Notes: generated by a model from the letters alone, not told the origin. A stretch of DNA of 64,000 nucleotides from Gaeumannomyces sp. JS-464 (GCA_002197995.1 NGZR01000003.1:4278001-4342000); one strand, 5' to 3'. Numbered from the stretch's first letter, positions 32,312 to 44,037 are shown. Numbers and translations: made by a program.

Positions 32312-34055
32312 ATGGCAATGCCGCAAGACTACCAATCGCGCCAGGTGCACGCCAGCGGAAAGCTCGTCAAGAGACGGCCGACAGGGGGCCAATCCCCAGG
32401 GCGCCAACTGTCATCCAGCAGCTTCACGACCGATTCCGTGACACCCGCGTCGGCAATGGAGCGCAAGTCACGGTTCCGGCTATCAAACCCCTTTTCTTCA
32501 AAGGGTAAGGACAGGGACGAGGCAAAGAGAGGCCGGAAAACAATGCCGGTGCACCACCACTGCCGGGCCACGACTCGGCCTATGGAAGTTGGAGTCTTGG
32601 GGATGGAAACAGCGGCAATAAGAATGACAATAGTCGCTCGGTTACCGACACCGGCAGCAGCGGTGCCCCTAGCACCACTCTGACAAGCCTCGAGTCACAG
32701 CGCCCGAACTCGCAGCCAGGGAATGGTACCAATAATCACAACGGCAACCAGAACAATGACTACCTGCAAGCTCCACCGCAAACCCTCGTCACGCCGCCCA
32801 CGCCTCCCGCGCAGCCGGTCAGCCAGGCCTCGACCGGGGGGATAGCGGCGGACCCGTATCGCAGCAGACATATCACGACGCGCGCACAGGCAACACCGTG
32901 ACAACAACGACAACAACCACAACGACAACAACCACAACGACAACCACCACAACCACCGGCCCAAGCGAGTCCACCACGGTCCAGACCCCCAGCCCACGCG
33001 CCGCCGTCGGCCCCGAGGTGACGGCGCACGTCACCAGCACGACGGGCCGGATCCTCCCGATCCCGCGCCGCCGGCTGACGCCGCTCCCGCTTCTCAGCGA
33101 CAGGGGTCGCCGTCCGTGCCGCAGAGGAACCAGATCCGGAACAGGGTTGAGCTGTCGGCGTCGCCGGGCCACGAGGTGCAGAACCCCATGGCGGTGTCGC
33201 CAGTGTCCCCGACAGCATCACCAACCTCGTCTGAGCCCCGTCCGCAGCCAGGCAAGCCTCCGGACCGCCAGGTCAACCCTCACAACCTGCCACAGAAGTC
33301 CACAATTGCGAACCTGAAAAGCGCCGCGAGTGGCATCCATGTAAGTGCAGCCACCCTTGAATGCAGCCAGCTGCTCGGACAGTTTGCGATCCCATATAGT
33401 CCGACCGATGAACTGAACCCCTGGTTTTTGTTTTCTGGAAAAATAGGGCGCAGCCGAAACTTTGCGCGGGACCCTCAACGACTCGGTCGACAAGCACTTT
33501 GGCGGCGGCGGCGCCAAAGCCGGCCAGAAACCAGGCTGTCATCGAGGCCGGCCGGGCCGAGATGGAGACCGCGAAGCGACGGTCGCTGCAGCAGAGGCAG
33601 CAGCTGTACCAGACGCAGCAGCAGGCGCCGGCCGCCGAGCCGAGACTGCAACAGCAGCCGCGGTCCAGAGGGTCCGTCGAGCCAGACGCGGACAAGGACT
33701 ATTACCACCCTGGCACCGCAGCAGCGGCAGCCCAGGGGGCAGGAGGGGAGGAGGGACTGGCCGGCGCAACTCGAGCGAGGTGGCGGCGGGCAGCGATAGC
33801 CCCAGCAGCCTCAGCGGCAGCAGCTACACTGCGAGCGTTAACGGCACCACCGTCAGCGGCGGCGGCGGCAGTTTTGCGGAAGGTGGCAGTGGTGGTGGTG
33901 GTGGTGGCGGCCATCATGCTCCCGCCGCTCCAGGGTCAGCGCAGCAGCCTCATGGTAGCAAGAGCAAGACCTTGGGGAACTTCGTCAGGATAATAAGCCA
34001 GGGGCCAATGAATCGCCAGAGGCGAGAGGGGAATCTGAGCGTTGTGGACGAGTGA
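32312..34055 (+). CDS. Conserved Ser/Thr-rich fungal protein of unknown function, frame broken several times
   Basis: The ATG at 32312 gives MAMPQDYQSRQVHASGKLVK. A disordered Ser/Thr/Asn/Gln-rich region follows with a threonine run coded by an (ACN)n tract at 32901-32957. Near 33300 the text KSTIANLKSAASGIH precedes an intron at 33341-33446 (GTAAGT donor), and the next exon begins GAAETLRGTLNDSVDKHFGG. These two pieces form a short conserved module that I associate with uncharacterised Sordariomycete proteins. After it, NQAVIEAGRAEME, a Gln-rich stretch and a Gly/Ser-rich stretch lead to SKSKTLGNFVRIIS and a stop near 34055. At least four frame changes are needed (about 32540, 33100, 33530, 33770). 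No enzymatic motif is seen. Confidence 0.65.
32901..32957. repeat. (ACA/ACG/ACC)n threonine-coding microsatellite
   Basis: Nineteen consecutive ACN triplets give an uninterrupted threonine run in the protein above. It is a likely slippage site. Confidence 0.8.
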
Positions 34056-34267
34056 GGAGGGTTGCGAAAAGGGCCGCGGGGTTTCTGTTTAGGGCGCAGG
34101 GCGTTACGGGATGTCTTCTATTGGGCGGCGTCTAGGTGTTTTGTTTCTCGCCTAGTACCTGTCATCTCTTAGAGCACATTGCAGGTGTTTCTAGGTCTCT
34201 ACACAATCAGAAGAAATCACTATGCGTGCCTGCCTACGCGTAGCACTTCTTCCCTTCACCTGCCCGC

Positions 34268-35403
34268 TCACTGCTGCACCATGCGGTCACAGGTCGAGAT
34301 GGCGGACGGGACGACCTCGGTAGTGTTCATGCTGCCGCCGCGGAACGAGTAGGTAAAAGTCCAGCCGGAGCCGGCGCCGCCGTGCTCGCCCTTGTTGTTG
34401 ACGACCACAATGCCGCTCGACACCGCCGGGTACTTGCGCACCATGCGGCGGACGGCGTTGGCGGCGGCCTGCTTGGGCGTCATGCCGTGCCGCAGGTTTT
34501 CGAGCGCCTGGTAGCAGGGCAGGAACCGCATCATGATGTCCCCGTCGCCAGTCGCGCCGCAGCCGCCGACATCTCCGTCTATGTGGCCTGTGTTAGGGTT
34601 GGACAAAAGTGGGGGTTGGGTAGATATCTTCAGACTTCGGGGTTTTTTAGCTAGGCACCAGCCAGCACATACCGACATAGGACCCGCTGCCGGTAATCGG
34701 ACCGTCGCCGACGCGGCCGGGAACCTTGAAGCTGGCCCCGTTCGTCGAGGTGCCCGCCGCCATGGCGCCCTTGGCGTCGATGGCGATCATGGATATGGTG
34801 TCGTGGGAGGCCTGCGGCACGGAGCGCGCGGGCGGCGGCGGCTGGCCGCCCAGGGGCGCGTAGGGCCCGCACGACGACCTGGGGTCGGGCGACACGTTGA
34901 GGCGGTAGTTTGGCTGGCAGGCGGCGGCCCTCCAGGCGGCGCAGCGGGCGCGGGAGGCGTCGGTGGCCAGGCTCTCCTCGCGGAAGCCGTTCTGGACGGC
35001 AAAGGCGGTGGCCAGCTCGCCGGCGAGCAGGGTGTGGGCGGTGCGGTCGAGGACGGCGCGGGCGACCGAGATGGCGTCGCGCACGCGGCGCAGGCCGGCG
35101 ACGGCGCCCGACTTCATGGTGGCGCCGTCCATGATCATGGCGTCCAGCGTCGTCTCGCACGCCTCGTCGGGCGAGCCGCCGAAGCCGACGGAGCCGTCGC
35201 ACTGGCGCGCCTCGCACGTCACGCAGCCCACCTGCACCGCGTCGAGCGCCGCCGTGGCCGAGGACGTCTTGGTGATGAAGTCGTAGGCGGCGTCGGTCGC
35301 CGCTGTAAAGGGCCCGGTTGATCACCATGGGCAGGCCAGGCGAGGGTGCGGCGCGGGTGCCTGCCGCGAGGGCCAGAGCCGAGACGAGAAGCTGGCGGTG
35401 CAT
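34268..35403 (-). CDS. Glycosylasparaginase (N4-(beta-N-acetylglucosaminyl)-L-asparaginase)
   Basis: An Ntn hydrolase that cleaves the GlcNAc-Asn bond of degraded N-glycoproteins. The ATG at 35403 starts a signal peptide ([18 protein letters not shown]), fitting a secreted or vacuolar enzyme. The alpha-chain shows [17 protein letters not shown] and [19 protein letters not shown]. The autocleavage and nucleophile site is [13 protein letters not shown], where the threonine becomes the new N-terminus. The beta-chain has [22 protein letters not shown] and [17 protein letters not shown]. An intron fits at 34588-34672. One single-base deletion near 35313 (CGGGCCC) separates the signal peptide region from the rest. 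Catalytic and substrate-binding motifs are all present, so a working enzyme is likely if that shift is an error. Confidence 0.9.
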
Positions 35404-36519
35404 GGTGGCGGCTCAATTGGCGGAGGCTGACGCAAGGCACCAACCAGACCGATCCCGTGCTCGCAATAACGTTTTCGATCCGGGGCAGTGTGCCACACCT
35501 TGGTTATGCGTTGAAAGCTAATCGCTGGGCGATCAATGAATCAATTGAACGTCCCGACTAAATGCCTCTCATGGGAGCGATAAGAACAAGTTGGCGGCAG
35601 CATTCCCGATCAATGGCACTATCTCCCACCGACCCCGTTAGAACCCAAGCCGACCCTCGATTCGGAAGGTCGTCAACGTCGATTTACCCAGCAAGAACAC
35701 AATGAGATATCCCCCGCCTGTGCTTGCGACCACCCCGCGTGGGTTTTAACGTTGTCCCACACCCAAATCAACGTCACAGAGCGGGGGAATTCAGCAACGT
35801 GCGGGGATTGCTTCGCGCGGGCGGCCGGACATCAAGGAACATTTGCAGGCCTCCGCGATCATCAGCCTTGCGAGCGCCATCCAGGTACTAAGCTTGCGAT
35901 GTGAGGCTCTGGCTATGGGTATCTCCCAATCGTGGAACCTAATATACAGCCGCAATTACTGAAGGCACCCATCGGACTGCCAGCCAGGTCCCGGTCCCAA
36001 GTCCCGCGTCGATGGTTGCCTATTTTAGGTCTGTGTAGCCAAGCCTGGGGGCGGTGCATCTGCCAACCTCTATCGTTTTATTTTGGCGTGCTGCAGTCTC
36101 CATCCTCAGGGCGCGGTCGTCGCACCGCATGGGCCCGTCTCGGATCCCCCGTTGATCGCTCCTAATCCAGAGACACCTCATCTGCTGACAAGCGTTGCAA
36201 ACCGCCTTCGCGGTGAGAATGTCAGACTGGCGTTGCGGCACAGCAGGGGACGAAGCCAGTCTTAGCATAGCCGGCCGGATAGCATCGTGATTTTGCTCAG
36301 GCAATCTTGATTCAAATGTCTCGGTCCCTCGATCTTAAAGACGACATGGCTCGCCCAGGCAGGACGCTGTTTGTCCTTGGATCCCATCACACTTTCTCTC
36401 GCAGTCGAATAACCGGTCAAGCATACAGCATACAATATCGCCGTCCCTGCACAGTTCCGTTCCTGGTATTCATCAAGTCGACCGTTCATACATTTACCCG
36501 CACTCTTCGACTTGAAACA
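35404..36519. promoter_or_regulatory. Divergent intergenic region between glycosylasparaginase and the membrane protein gene
   Basis: Both flanking genes start outward from this 1.1-kb interval. No coding domain is seen, and no specific site is claimed. Confidence 0.45.
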
Positions 36520-37086
36520 ATGCCGCCCATCCTCATCGGTCGCGATGTGCAGCGCACTGTCACTACTATTAGTGCCGTGGCCATCGTTGTTTACATCCTC
36601 ATCCCTCTGGTGATTCTAAGCCTGATTATCGCAACTATTTGGCTCGTCATCCGCAACAAGAAACGCCGCAAGGCCCAGGCCCAGGCACAGGCGGAGGGCA
36701 GCAACGTCCATCTGTACTCGAACGGTTATCAAAGCACCCAAAACACTGCCTACTACGCTCACGGACAACAATTCGGCGGCACCAACAATAACGGTGGCGG
36801 CTGGGTTGTAAACGGCGCCCCCAACAACAACAACTATAACAACGGAAATGGCTGGGTTCCAAACGGCAGCAGTGGCCCTGCCATCCCGGCCTACCGCGCC
36901 ATGCCGCCCCCTGGGGATAGCACCGAGAACGGCACCTCTCATGTCGGCGACACGAACGGCAGCAAGCCCGCAGGCCAAGGCGAGGGCCTCGCTCCTCCTC
37001 AAGCCATCTACAACCAGCAATCACCCTCAGCGGCCAATTCTACTACCAACCTCAACGAGAACACCCAGCCGCCCGCCACCAGATAA
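36520..37086 (+). CDS. Single-span membrane protein with an Asn/Gly-rich tail
   Basis: The ATG at 36520 starts MPPILIGRDVQRTVTTI, then one long hydrophobic helix (VAIVVYILIPLVILSLIIAT, residues about 20-40), a basic stop-transfer RNKKRRK and a roughly 120-residue Asn/Gly/Ser/Pro-rich tail. No signal peptidase site is obvious, so a type III-like single-span topology with a cytosolic tail is inferred. An in-frame extension upstream lacks a better start. The frame is intact at 188 residues. Small membrane proteins of this layout are common in filamentous fungi and mostly uncharacterised. The function is unknown. Confidence 0.7.
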   Translation: MPPILIGRDVQRTVTTISAVAIVVYILIPLVILSLIIATIWLVIRNKKRRKAQAQAQAEGSNVHLYSNGYQSTQNTAYYAHGQQFGGTNNNGGGWVVNGAPNNNNYNNGNGWVPNGSSGPAIPAYRAMPPPGDSTENGTSHVGDTNGSKPAGQGEGLAPPQAIYNQQSPSAANSTTNLNENTQPPATR

Positions 37087-37413
37087 CATCTATCGCTTAG
37101 GTGATAAGTTACCCAACTCTGATATTGTTCCAGGAAAAAAAAAACCTCCATCCTTCGAGTTATTTTTACGCTACTTATTTAAAGTGTTGCACATGTATTA
37201 TACTCCCGACTTGTTTTTTCCGTGTACCCATAAACCTCGTTCGATTTGTATTTGTTTCGTTGTCTCACTTGAGCGCCTTGGACTATACCTTGAAAGCGAT
37301 CAGCTCAAGCAAACATGTTTTGGATATAAAAAGAATTTGAGAGTTTAGAATATTTCCGACCCTTACTGTTCCGGGCTTCTTGAATTGCTTTGTGTATAAA
37401 CGACAATCACTTC
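37087..37413. other. Convergent 3' intergenic region
   Basis: This short AT-richer interval lies between two converging genes and probably holds both polyadenylation regions. Confidence 0.5.
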
Positions 37414-39098
37414 CTACCTGCTGGTATGGCCGGATCCGCTCCTCCTCGCACCCCCCTCCTCAGCCGCCTCCGTATTAATCTTCCGCCACATGCCCTTCCG
37501 CAGCTCGTGGCCGGCCATGAGCAGCCGCGCCCACTCCGGGTCGAATCTAGGCAGCCTCCTCCCGCAGCCCTCGAGCCCATCGCCGCGGAGCTCTCTGAGC
37601 TCCTCAAAGTACTTCTCGAACTCGGGATGTATGAGCGCGAACCTGGCGCCGTCCCCCTTGGCCGTAACCCTCTCATCCTCCCAGCACTCCATCTCCTCGG
37701 CGGTAGGGAGCGACCTCGCATTCCGCCCCGCCAGCAGGCGCGCCGCGAGGACGGCTTGCCACTCGAAGATCTTGAACGTCAACCCCGCGCCTACCGCGCC
37801 GATGAAAAGCAGGCTCGGGTCGCGCCGCCAAACCACGTGCTGGTACAGGCCCGGCACGCGATTGTTATGCACGCGCACGCAGGGCAGGAACGGCAGCGTC
37901 CAAGTGTAGCCCGTGCCGAAGACGATGTGGTCGACGCCGTCGATCGTGCTCCCGTCGGCCAGGTGCACGGTCGCCGTGGACGGGTCGACGCGCGCGATGG
38001 ATGGCCGCTTGATGATCCGTGGGTGGTTGAAGGCCTCGTCGCCAAAGTAGCTGTTGACCGTGTGGCCAGGACGACGGCGTGCCACAGGAGCCTTGGCCAC
38101 CTTGACCAGGTCGAATGCGATGTCTGCTGCCGAGACAGAGGAGCCCCACGACGACGACGGTCTTTGTTTTTTTTTTTAGGAGGCGGCAGCCGGTCAGATT
38201 TGTTAGCGTGGATCCAACCGCAAGCTTTTGCCCTTGCTGGTGGCGCGTCAAACGGGGGCTTTATTCTTCTTTCTCACTCTACCCCTGAACTGCTCCCTGC
38301 CCCTAAAGTACTTGCTATGCAGCACGGTACCTGGCCTTACGCGCTGGAACTCCTCCAGCCCTTCGACCGGCGGCACGTAAGGCACGTTATAATGCCCATT
38401 GGCGACCACGACGGCATCGAACCGCTCCGCCCACCAGTAGTCGCGCCCCTCGCCCTGCTCCCTCCGCAGCGTCACCTCCCACTCTTCGCCAACCTTGTCG
38501 ACCAGCTCGACGGTGGTGCCATACGACACCGAGGCCCCGTCCTCGGCGCGCACGGCTCCAACGACGACGTCGTGAACGTAGCGCCGCAGCACCTCCCAGT
38601 GGCGGAACGGCGTTTCGGGACCGTACAGCTCGGTGGATGCCGCGGTCACGTCGGCGGGGATGGGCTCGGCTGAGAACTGCATGGACCGGTGGTCCACGTT
38701 GGTCTCGAGGTACGGGTAGATGGAGGACTCGGCGAAGCGCGGCTGCGCGGCCCTGGGCGCCTCCGCCGGCAGCACCGCTGGTGGGCACACTGGCGGGTCC
38801 GCAGTGCGGTCGCCCAGGGCCTTGAAGTTGGAGAGGAGCGGCGGTGGCGAGGGGTCCCCGATCCTTTTTGGATGTCACAAAGGCCGTGCGATGTTGTTAG
38901 CAAAGCCTGTTGGAGGGCATGTCTGGGGCAGGAAAAAAAGAAAGAAAAAAAAATCGCCTACCAGCACCCACCCGGTCCTTCCCTCCTTTCAAAAACCCGT
39001 ATCAGGTGAAAGGCTTTCTCCTGGACGAGGGCATCGAGGGTGATGGCACCTGCTGGGCCGGCCCCGATCACGGCCACCCGCTTTGCAAGGGCTGGCAT
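37414..39098 (-). CDS. Flavin-dependent monooxygenase (FMO-like)
   Basis: An FAD/NADPH enzyme that inserts one oxygen into a nucleophilic or ketone substrate. The ATG at 39098 gives MPALAKRVAVIGAGPAGA, placing the FAD Rossmann motif GAGPAG at residues 10-15; a longer in-frame version starts only with GTG. ERREGPGGCW ends exon 1, with introns at 38864-38961 and 38162-38277. The FMO fingerprint appears as PGTVLHSKYFRG. The NADPH Rossmann segment TVVVVG..SSVSAADIAFDL is present but shifted by one base at a GGGG run near 38148. The C-terminal part has VFGTGYTWTLPFLP, the late conserved TGY motif. It is divergent from a P450 across 1.3 kb. Substrate unknown. Confidence 0.87.
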
Positions 39099-40398
39099 GG
39101 GACGAATTGGCGCCGCGCTGAGTTGGGGGTTGGCCAACACGATTTCATCCAGTCAAGCATGAAGCTTTTATCAAGCTACCTAAGGCAGTCCGCCAAATAG
39201 CCCGCCCGACAAGCTTTCGTTTACCAAATGCAACGGCCGGAAACGTCAGCTGGTTGAAGCGTTTTGAGCCGCACTGGGTCGATTTGCCGCGAGATTCGGC
39301 CGGGCGCCATCGCCAAGAGGCATCTCGGCATTTCAAGCGCTAGCGTTCCCCCGCCGGTTACCCGCGCCGCCTTCGGCACCAGGCCCTGTCCTGGACGTCG
39401 CCCCATCCAAACACCTTAGCCCCATGCGCAAAGGAGTTCTGTTGCGCATGAACACCACCAGGCAATTCAAGCCGCAGTCAAACAGCCCAGCTAGCCTGTG
39501 TGTGGCTGGCCTGCGCCATTTTCGGGGCTTGGGTGCTCGCGCGGGCGCTCAAACTCCGAGGCCCAATTATCAATTCAATAGCATGTCAGGCGAATGCACC
39601 CTGATAGCAGTGGGTTGCGCCACCATTGTGTAGTAGGGACCCGCAGCGAGCCGCAGGAGCCGGATACCGATTCCCTCCGCTTTCCTTGTCGCTGCTCTCC
39701 ATGTCCCGGCACAGACGGTGCGGTATGTTGGTTGCTTTATGCTGCCTCCCTTAGCTGTTTGTGGAAAGGTCGAAACCATAACTAGCCGGCACACGGGCCG
39801 TTCCGAACAGGAGAAACACCATCGTGACGGCTTTTCTTGGCAGCGGCGCCGTGAATATGGTTAATAATTCCCCGAGGGGTCGTGCGGTATCAACATCAGA
39901 CCGGCCACCATCGCATCGGATCAAACAAAGGATGGAATTTGGTTCGCATTCATTGGATAGGGGCAAGCTGATCGGCCGTGTCGGGGTCATTCTGGATCTG
40001 GGACTGGTCGGACTCGGGGTTTGCACGACCCGCGGCCAGCCTATGCGGGATGATATCGGCAGTTCTGCAGCAGCCAGCTTCCGGGATCTGTCTCGTACCA
40101 TGCTCTATCCCACAGGGTTCCATCGCAGATATTCCAGTATTCCAGTCGCAGTGGGGGCCTGACACCCATCCCTCCTACGCCTGCCTGCCAGCATGTCGCC
40201 CTGGAGATCTCGAGGAGAGGGCGAGGCACCCACCCACCCGCCACCTGCCAGTGCTGTTCCGCCTTGCCGAAGCCATGTATTTAAAAGGAGGCCATCTTCC
40301 GCCGAGAGTCTGCCTGTTTCTACTCGCCATCTCTACCATCCACTTGAACGTGATCCGACCACCCGCCTCAAATATCACAAGTCGGACCAAGCAACACG
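39099..40398. promoter_or_regulatory. Divergent region between the monooxygenase and the P450
   Basis: Two oxidoreductase genes start outward from this 1.3-kb interval, so common regulation is possible. No domain-bearing frame is seen and no specific operator is identified. Confidence 0.45.
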
Positions 40399-42329
40399 AT
40401 GCCATCTGTCAAGCAGGCGCACTTGGCCTCGCTCCTCGAGACCGGTGAAGCCATGGGCAAGGTTTCCCTCTGGGCTGGTCTCCTGGGCGTAACGGTGAGT
40501 TTTGTCCTGGGCACTAGTCTGCCAGCAGTAGCCTGCCAGTTTCGGGCGCTGGCCTTTGGTAAGCGTCTCACTGACACCCCCTTGTCTCCTCAAGCTCGTG
40601 CTGTACTTCGTGGGCCTCACAGTCTATCGGCTATGGTTCCACCCGCTCGCCAAGTTCCCGGGCCCGGCCTCCATGGCCCTCACGGATTATACTTACCTCT
40701 ACAGGCAACACATGGCGGGTGACTTCGTGGCACAGACCCCGGAGCTGCACCGGAAGTACGGCAAAATAATCCGCATAGGCCCCAACCGCCTCGCTATCGA
40801 CGGGTCCATCGGCTGGAACGACATTTTTGCCCACCGCCCCGGCGGTGACGCGACGAATTTCACAAGATCCCTGGTTACTTTTTCCCAGAAGACCATGCGA
40901 GCATCATCCGCGCGCCGACCCGGGAGGACCACCGGCGCCAGCGCCGCCAGCTATCCCATGCTTTTAGCGAGGCCGCCATGGCCGAACAGGCGCCCATTTT
41001 TATGTTTTATATCGACCTTTTCATGCAACGCCTGGTTGAAAATTCGCGCAACGGCGAGGCCGTCGACATGCTAAAATGGCTCAATTTCGTCACTTTCGAC
41101 ATTGTCGGCGATCTTGCCTTGGGCGAGTCCTTCCACAGCCTGGAGAAGAGCGACTACCACCCCTGGGTGCTCAATATTTTCAATGGAATCCGAGGCATGA
41201 ACAAGGCGCGCTTCCTCAAGGCGTTCTGGCCAATCCTGGCCAAGCTGTACTCCAGTTTCGAGAAGGAGGGTTCGATCAAGGCCAATTTCGACAACCTCAC
41301 CTACGCCCGAGAAAAGACCCGCGCCCGCGTCGCGCTCGGCCCCGAACCCCCGGTCGCCAACCGCGAGCAGGTGGTCGGGCTCGACGGGAAGACGCGCAAG
41401 ATGACGGTGCGCCGCGATTTCGTAACCTACATGATGCGCAACGGCGGCGGCGGCGGCTCCGAGAAGGCCACCATCACCGAGGAAGAGCTCCTGAACAACG
41501 CCTTCATCCTGATCACGGCCGGCAGCGAGACCACCGGCACCAACCTGTCGACCTTCTTCTTCGAGCTCGCCGAGCCTCGCAACCGCGTCTACTACAACGC
41601 CGCCGTCGCCGAGGTGCGCACCGCCTTTTCCCGCGAGTCCGACATGAACCTGCTCAACATGGGTTCCAAGGCCCTGCCTTTCCTGCACGCCTGCATCGAG
41701 GAATCGCTGCGCTATCACCCCCGGCGTCCAGCCCTCCGCCCCGCATCTCCCCCGGCGCCCCTGTCGGCGGGCATTTCATCCAGAAAGGGGTACGTGATGA
41801 CCGCCTCTTTCCCGACTCTTTGGCCGTGCTCCGAGCGTGTTTCTCCTCCACCCCAGCCGCCCTCTTTTCTTTGTGCTCGCAGAGTTTTAGCACCCGATTA
41901 GCCATCCCGTGAAATCCATGAAGATTGCGAAAGATACCAGGCAGGCTAACCGAGGAAAAAAAAACATAGGTCATCCTCCACGTCTCAGGGTACGGGACCT
42001 TCCACAACCCGGAGTACTTCTTCGACGCCACGTCGTGGCGGCCGGAGCGGTTCCTGCCCGCGGGCCACGCCATGTACGACGCGCGCTTCGCAAACGACAA
42101 CATGGCCGTCTTCAAGCCCTTCAGCCACGGCCCGCGCGACTGCATCGGCAAGAACCTGTCGTACGCCGAGATGCGCCTGATCGCCGCCCGCGTCCTGCTC
42201 CGCTTCGACGTCGAGCTGGACCCGGCCACCCCGGCGGACTGGATCACCGCCCAGCGCGCCTTCGGCATCTGGGAGAAGCCGCCCCTGAAGCTCAGGCTCA
42301 CCGAGCGGAAGGACCTGATCGCCATTTAG
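40399..42329 (+). CDS. Cytochrome P450 (isotrichodermin C-15 hydroxylase-like), frame broken twice
   Basis: The N-terminal anchor VLYFVGLTVYRLWFHPLAKFPGP ends in the proline-rich hinge. The I-helix oxygen-binding site is ITAGSETTGT, the K-helix ExxR is EESLRYHP, the aromatic region reads PERFLPAG and the heme loop is FSHGPRDCIGKNLSYAEMRL. Introns fit at 40495-40594 and 41790-41969, both with CTGAC/CTAAC branches. Single-base deletions are implied near 40870 (TTCACAAG) and near 41735 (CCGCCCCGC). The YRLWFHPLAKFPGP start and the GPRDCIGKNL heme loop resemble the fungal CYP65-type group that includes trichothecene C-15 hydroxylases, but no trichothecene genes are nearby. The stop is at 42327-42329. 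Confidence 0.88.
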
Positions 42330-43125
42330 GAGCTTTGTTCGGCCTGGGGACGCCGGAATGGGGGATGGTGAGGTTGTGTGTGCCAGGGGTTGTTGGACAG
42401 GGGTCGCGGTGGGCTCCTTTCAAACGGATTGGAAAATCGACGGACAGCAACATGAGACCGGGAGTCCTTCAACAAACGAGGGAGGCGCGGTCTCGGGTTG
42501 AATTTCCTTGACCGCCTTGTTTTGGTGAGATGGAGAACAGGTTGCCTCGTTTGTATTGTTCTGTGTGCAGGTTGGGACTTTCCAGGAGAATCGCCCTTGG
42601 CCATTTTGTCGACATATCGTTCTCCTTTGTTACGAACAGTTACTCTTTGTACCATCCATAGACATAGCTTGGCTAAATTCATATAAGTCTGGTAGGTGAT
42701 TTCTGAGGATAAGGGTCTGCATGGGTTTTTCGTAGCTGCACATGGCCTCCCTGGGGATCCATCAATGGGCCAGGGAACAATGATAACTAGTGCTTCGGCT
42801 TGATTCAGTCACTAACCTTGTGCGTGAGGCTTGAGTTTCACAGGTGCTCATGCCAACAGATAACGGTGGGAGGGCAACCCAATTCTTTTTATAAAAGCGA
42901 GAGGGAATTACCTATCATATACTTGGGTAATTATGTGCCATCTCTTTGTGCAAAGCAAGGAAGCAGGTAGGATGTCGTGTACTTTATACCAAGAACAAAG
43001 CCATAGATCTCATCGCCCAGAAATCTCCAGTTGTAAATATGTGCAAGTGAAAAGAACTAAGTACCCCGTATTTCGGGGCATTTTAAATATGGGGAGGGCA
43101 TCAAGGCCTCTCGGCTGTCACGAGC
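42330..43125. other. Convergent 3' intergenic region
   Basis: This is 0.8 kb between converging genes. Nothing is recognised. Confidence 0.45.
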
Positions 43126-44037
43126 TCAAGACTGGAGCACACTCTTGCGGCACGACGAGCCGATGCAGCAGTTGATCGTGCCGCCCTTGCAGATATCGTG
43201 CGCCATGGCCTTGTTGTCCGAGGGGAAGGTGTAAGCGGCGCCCCTGCAGGGGGCGAAGAACTTGGTCGGCTGCTTGGCGCCGTTGCTGCGGGTCGGGTTC
43301 CTGCACGAGCCCTTGCCGTTGTTGTTGGGGCACGTGTTGAGCCCCCACAGGTTCTTGTTGCAGCCGACGACGACGCGGTTGGTCTCGGCGCAGGCGCAGA
43401 CGATGGGGACGGAGAAGCCGCTGACGAAGGAGATGTTGATGCCGATCTTGCCCTTGACGAAGGCGGCCTCGATCAGGGACTCGTCGCCGACGATGGCGCG
43501 CCCGCCGCCGCTCTGCACGACGGCCACGTTGCCGGCCCAGTCGCGCGGCACGACGAACGAGCCCGTCTTGCCGTTCTTGAGCACGCCCGGGCCGACATTG
43601 CCGGCCACGGGCGCGGGCGCGCCGGCGTTGCGGGCGTGGCGCGTGCTCACGTCCTTGCCGAGCTGGTTCCAGATCTTGAAGGTCAGCCGGGTCGGGGCGC
43701 GGGCCAGGATGGCCACGTCGTCCGCGCGCTCGGCGAGGTTGGGGGCCGCCGTCGGCTCTGGGGCTGTAACCGCGTCGATAAGCGACGAGGGCGCGCCCGT
43801 CTCGGCGGGCAGCAGGGACGTGGCCGTCGCCGTGGCCTCGGCCTCGGCTTTCAGGGCCATGTCGATGGCGCCGCCGAGGGCCAGGGGGTATGTGTTAGGG
43901 TCGATCACGTCGGGCTCGCCGATCAGGGGGCCGGGCTCGTCCGAGTCCTCCTGGCGGCGGACCTTGGCCACCAGAGTCGGTTCCGGGGTGGCCATGGCCA
44001 ACCCCAGCAGGCCTGCGAGAACGAGAGTGGCACGCAT
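43126..44037 (-). CDS. Secreted thaumatin-like protein with a long N-terminal extension
   Basis: The ATG at 44037 starts a signal peptide (MRATLVLAGLLGLAMATPEP) followed by a Lys-Val-Arg-Arg site that could be cut by a Kex2-type protease. An acidic, Ala/Thr-rich stretch of about 100 residues comes next. The C-terminal 185 residues look like a thaumatin-type fold: RLTFKIWNQLGKDV, SFVSGFSVPIVCACAE, then a cysteine-rich end with CNKNLWGLNTCP, KFFAPCRGAAYTFPSDN and ICKGGTINCCIGSSC. Spacing of FVSGFSVP and of the AYTFPSDN segment parallels the VDGFNLP and AYSYPYDD parts of thaumatin-like proteins. The acidic cleft residues cannot be confirmed. The frame is intact and intronless. A cell-wall or antimicrobial role is only inferred. 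Confidence 0.68.
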   Translation of the reverse strand: MRATLVLAGLLGLAMATPEPTLVAKVRRQEDSDEPGPLIGEPDVIDPNTYPLALGGAIDMALKAEAEATATATSLLPAETGAPSSLIDAVTAPEPTAAPNLAERADDVAILARAPTRLTFKIWNQLGKDVSTRHARNAGAPAPVAGNVGPGVLKNGKTGSFVVPRDWAGNVAVVQSGGGRAIVGDESLIEAAFVKGKIGINISFVSGFSVPIVCACAETNRVVVGCNKNLWGLNTCPNNNGKGSCRNPTRSNGAKQPTKFFAPCRGAAYTFPSDNKAMAHDICKGGTINCCIGSSCRKSVLQS

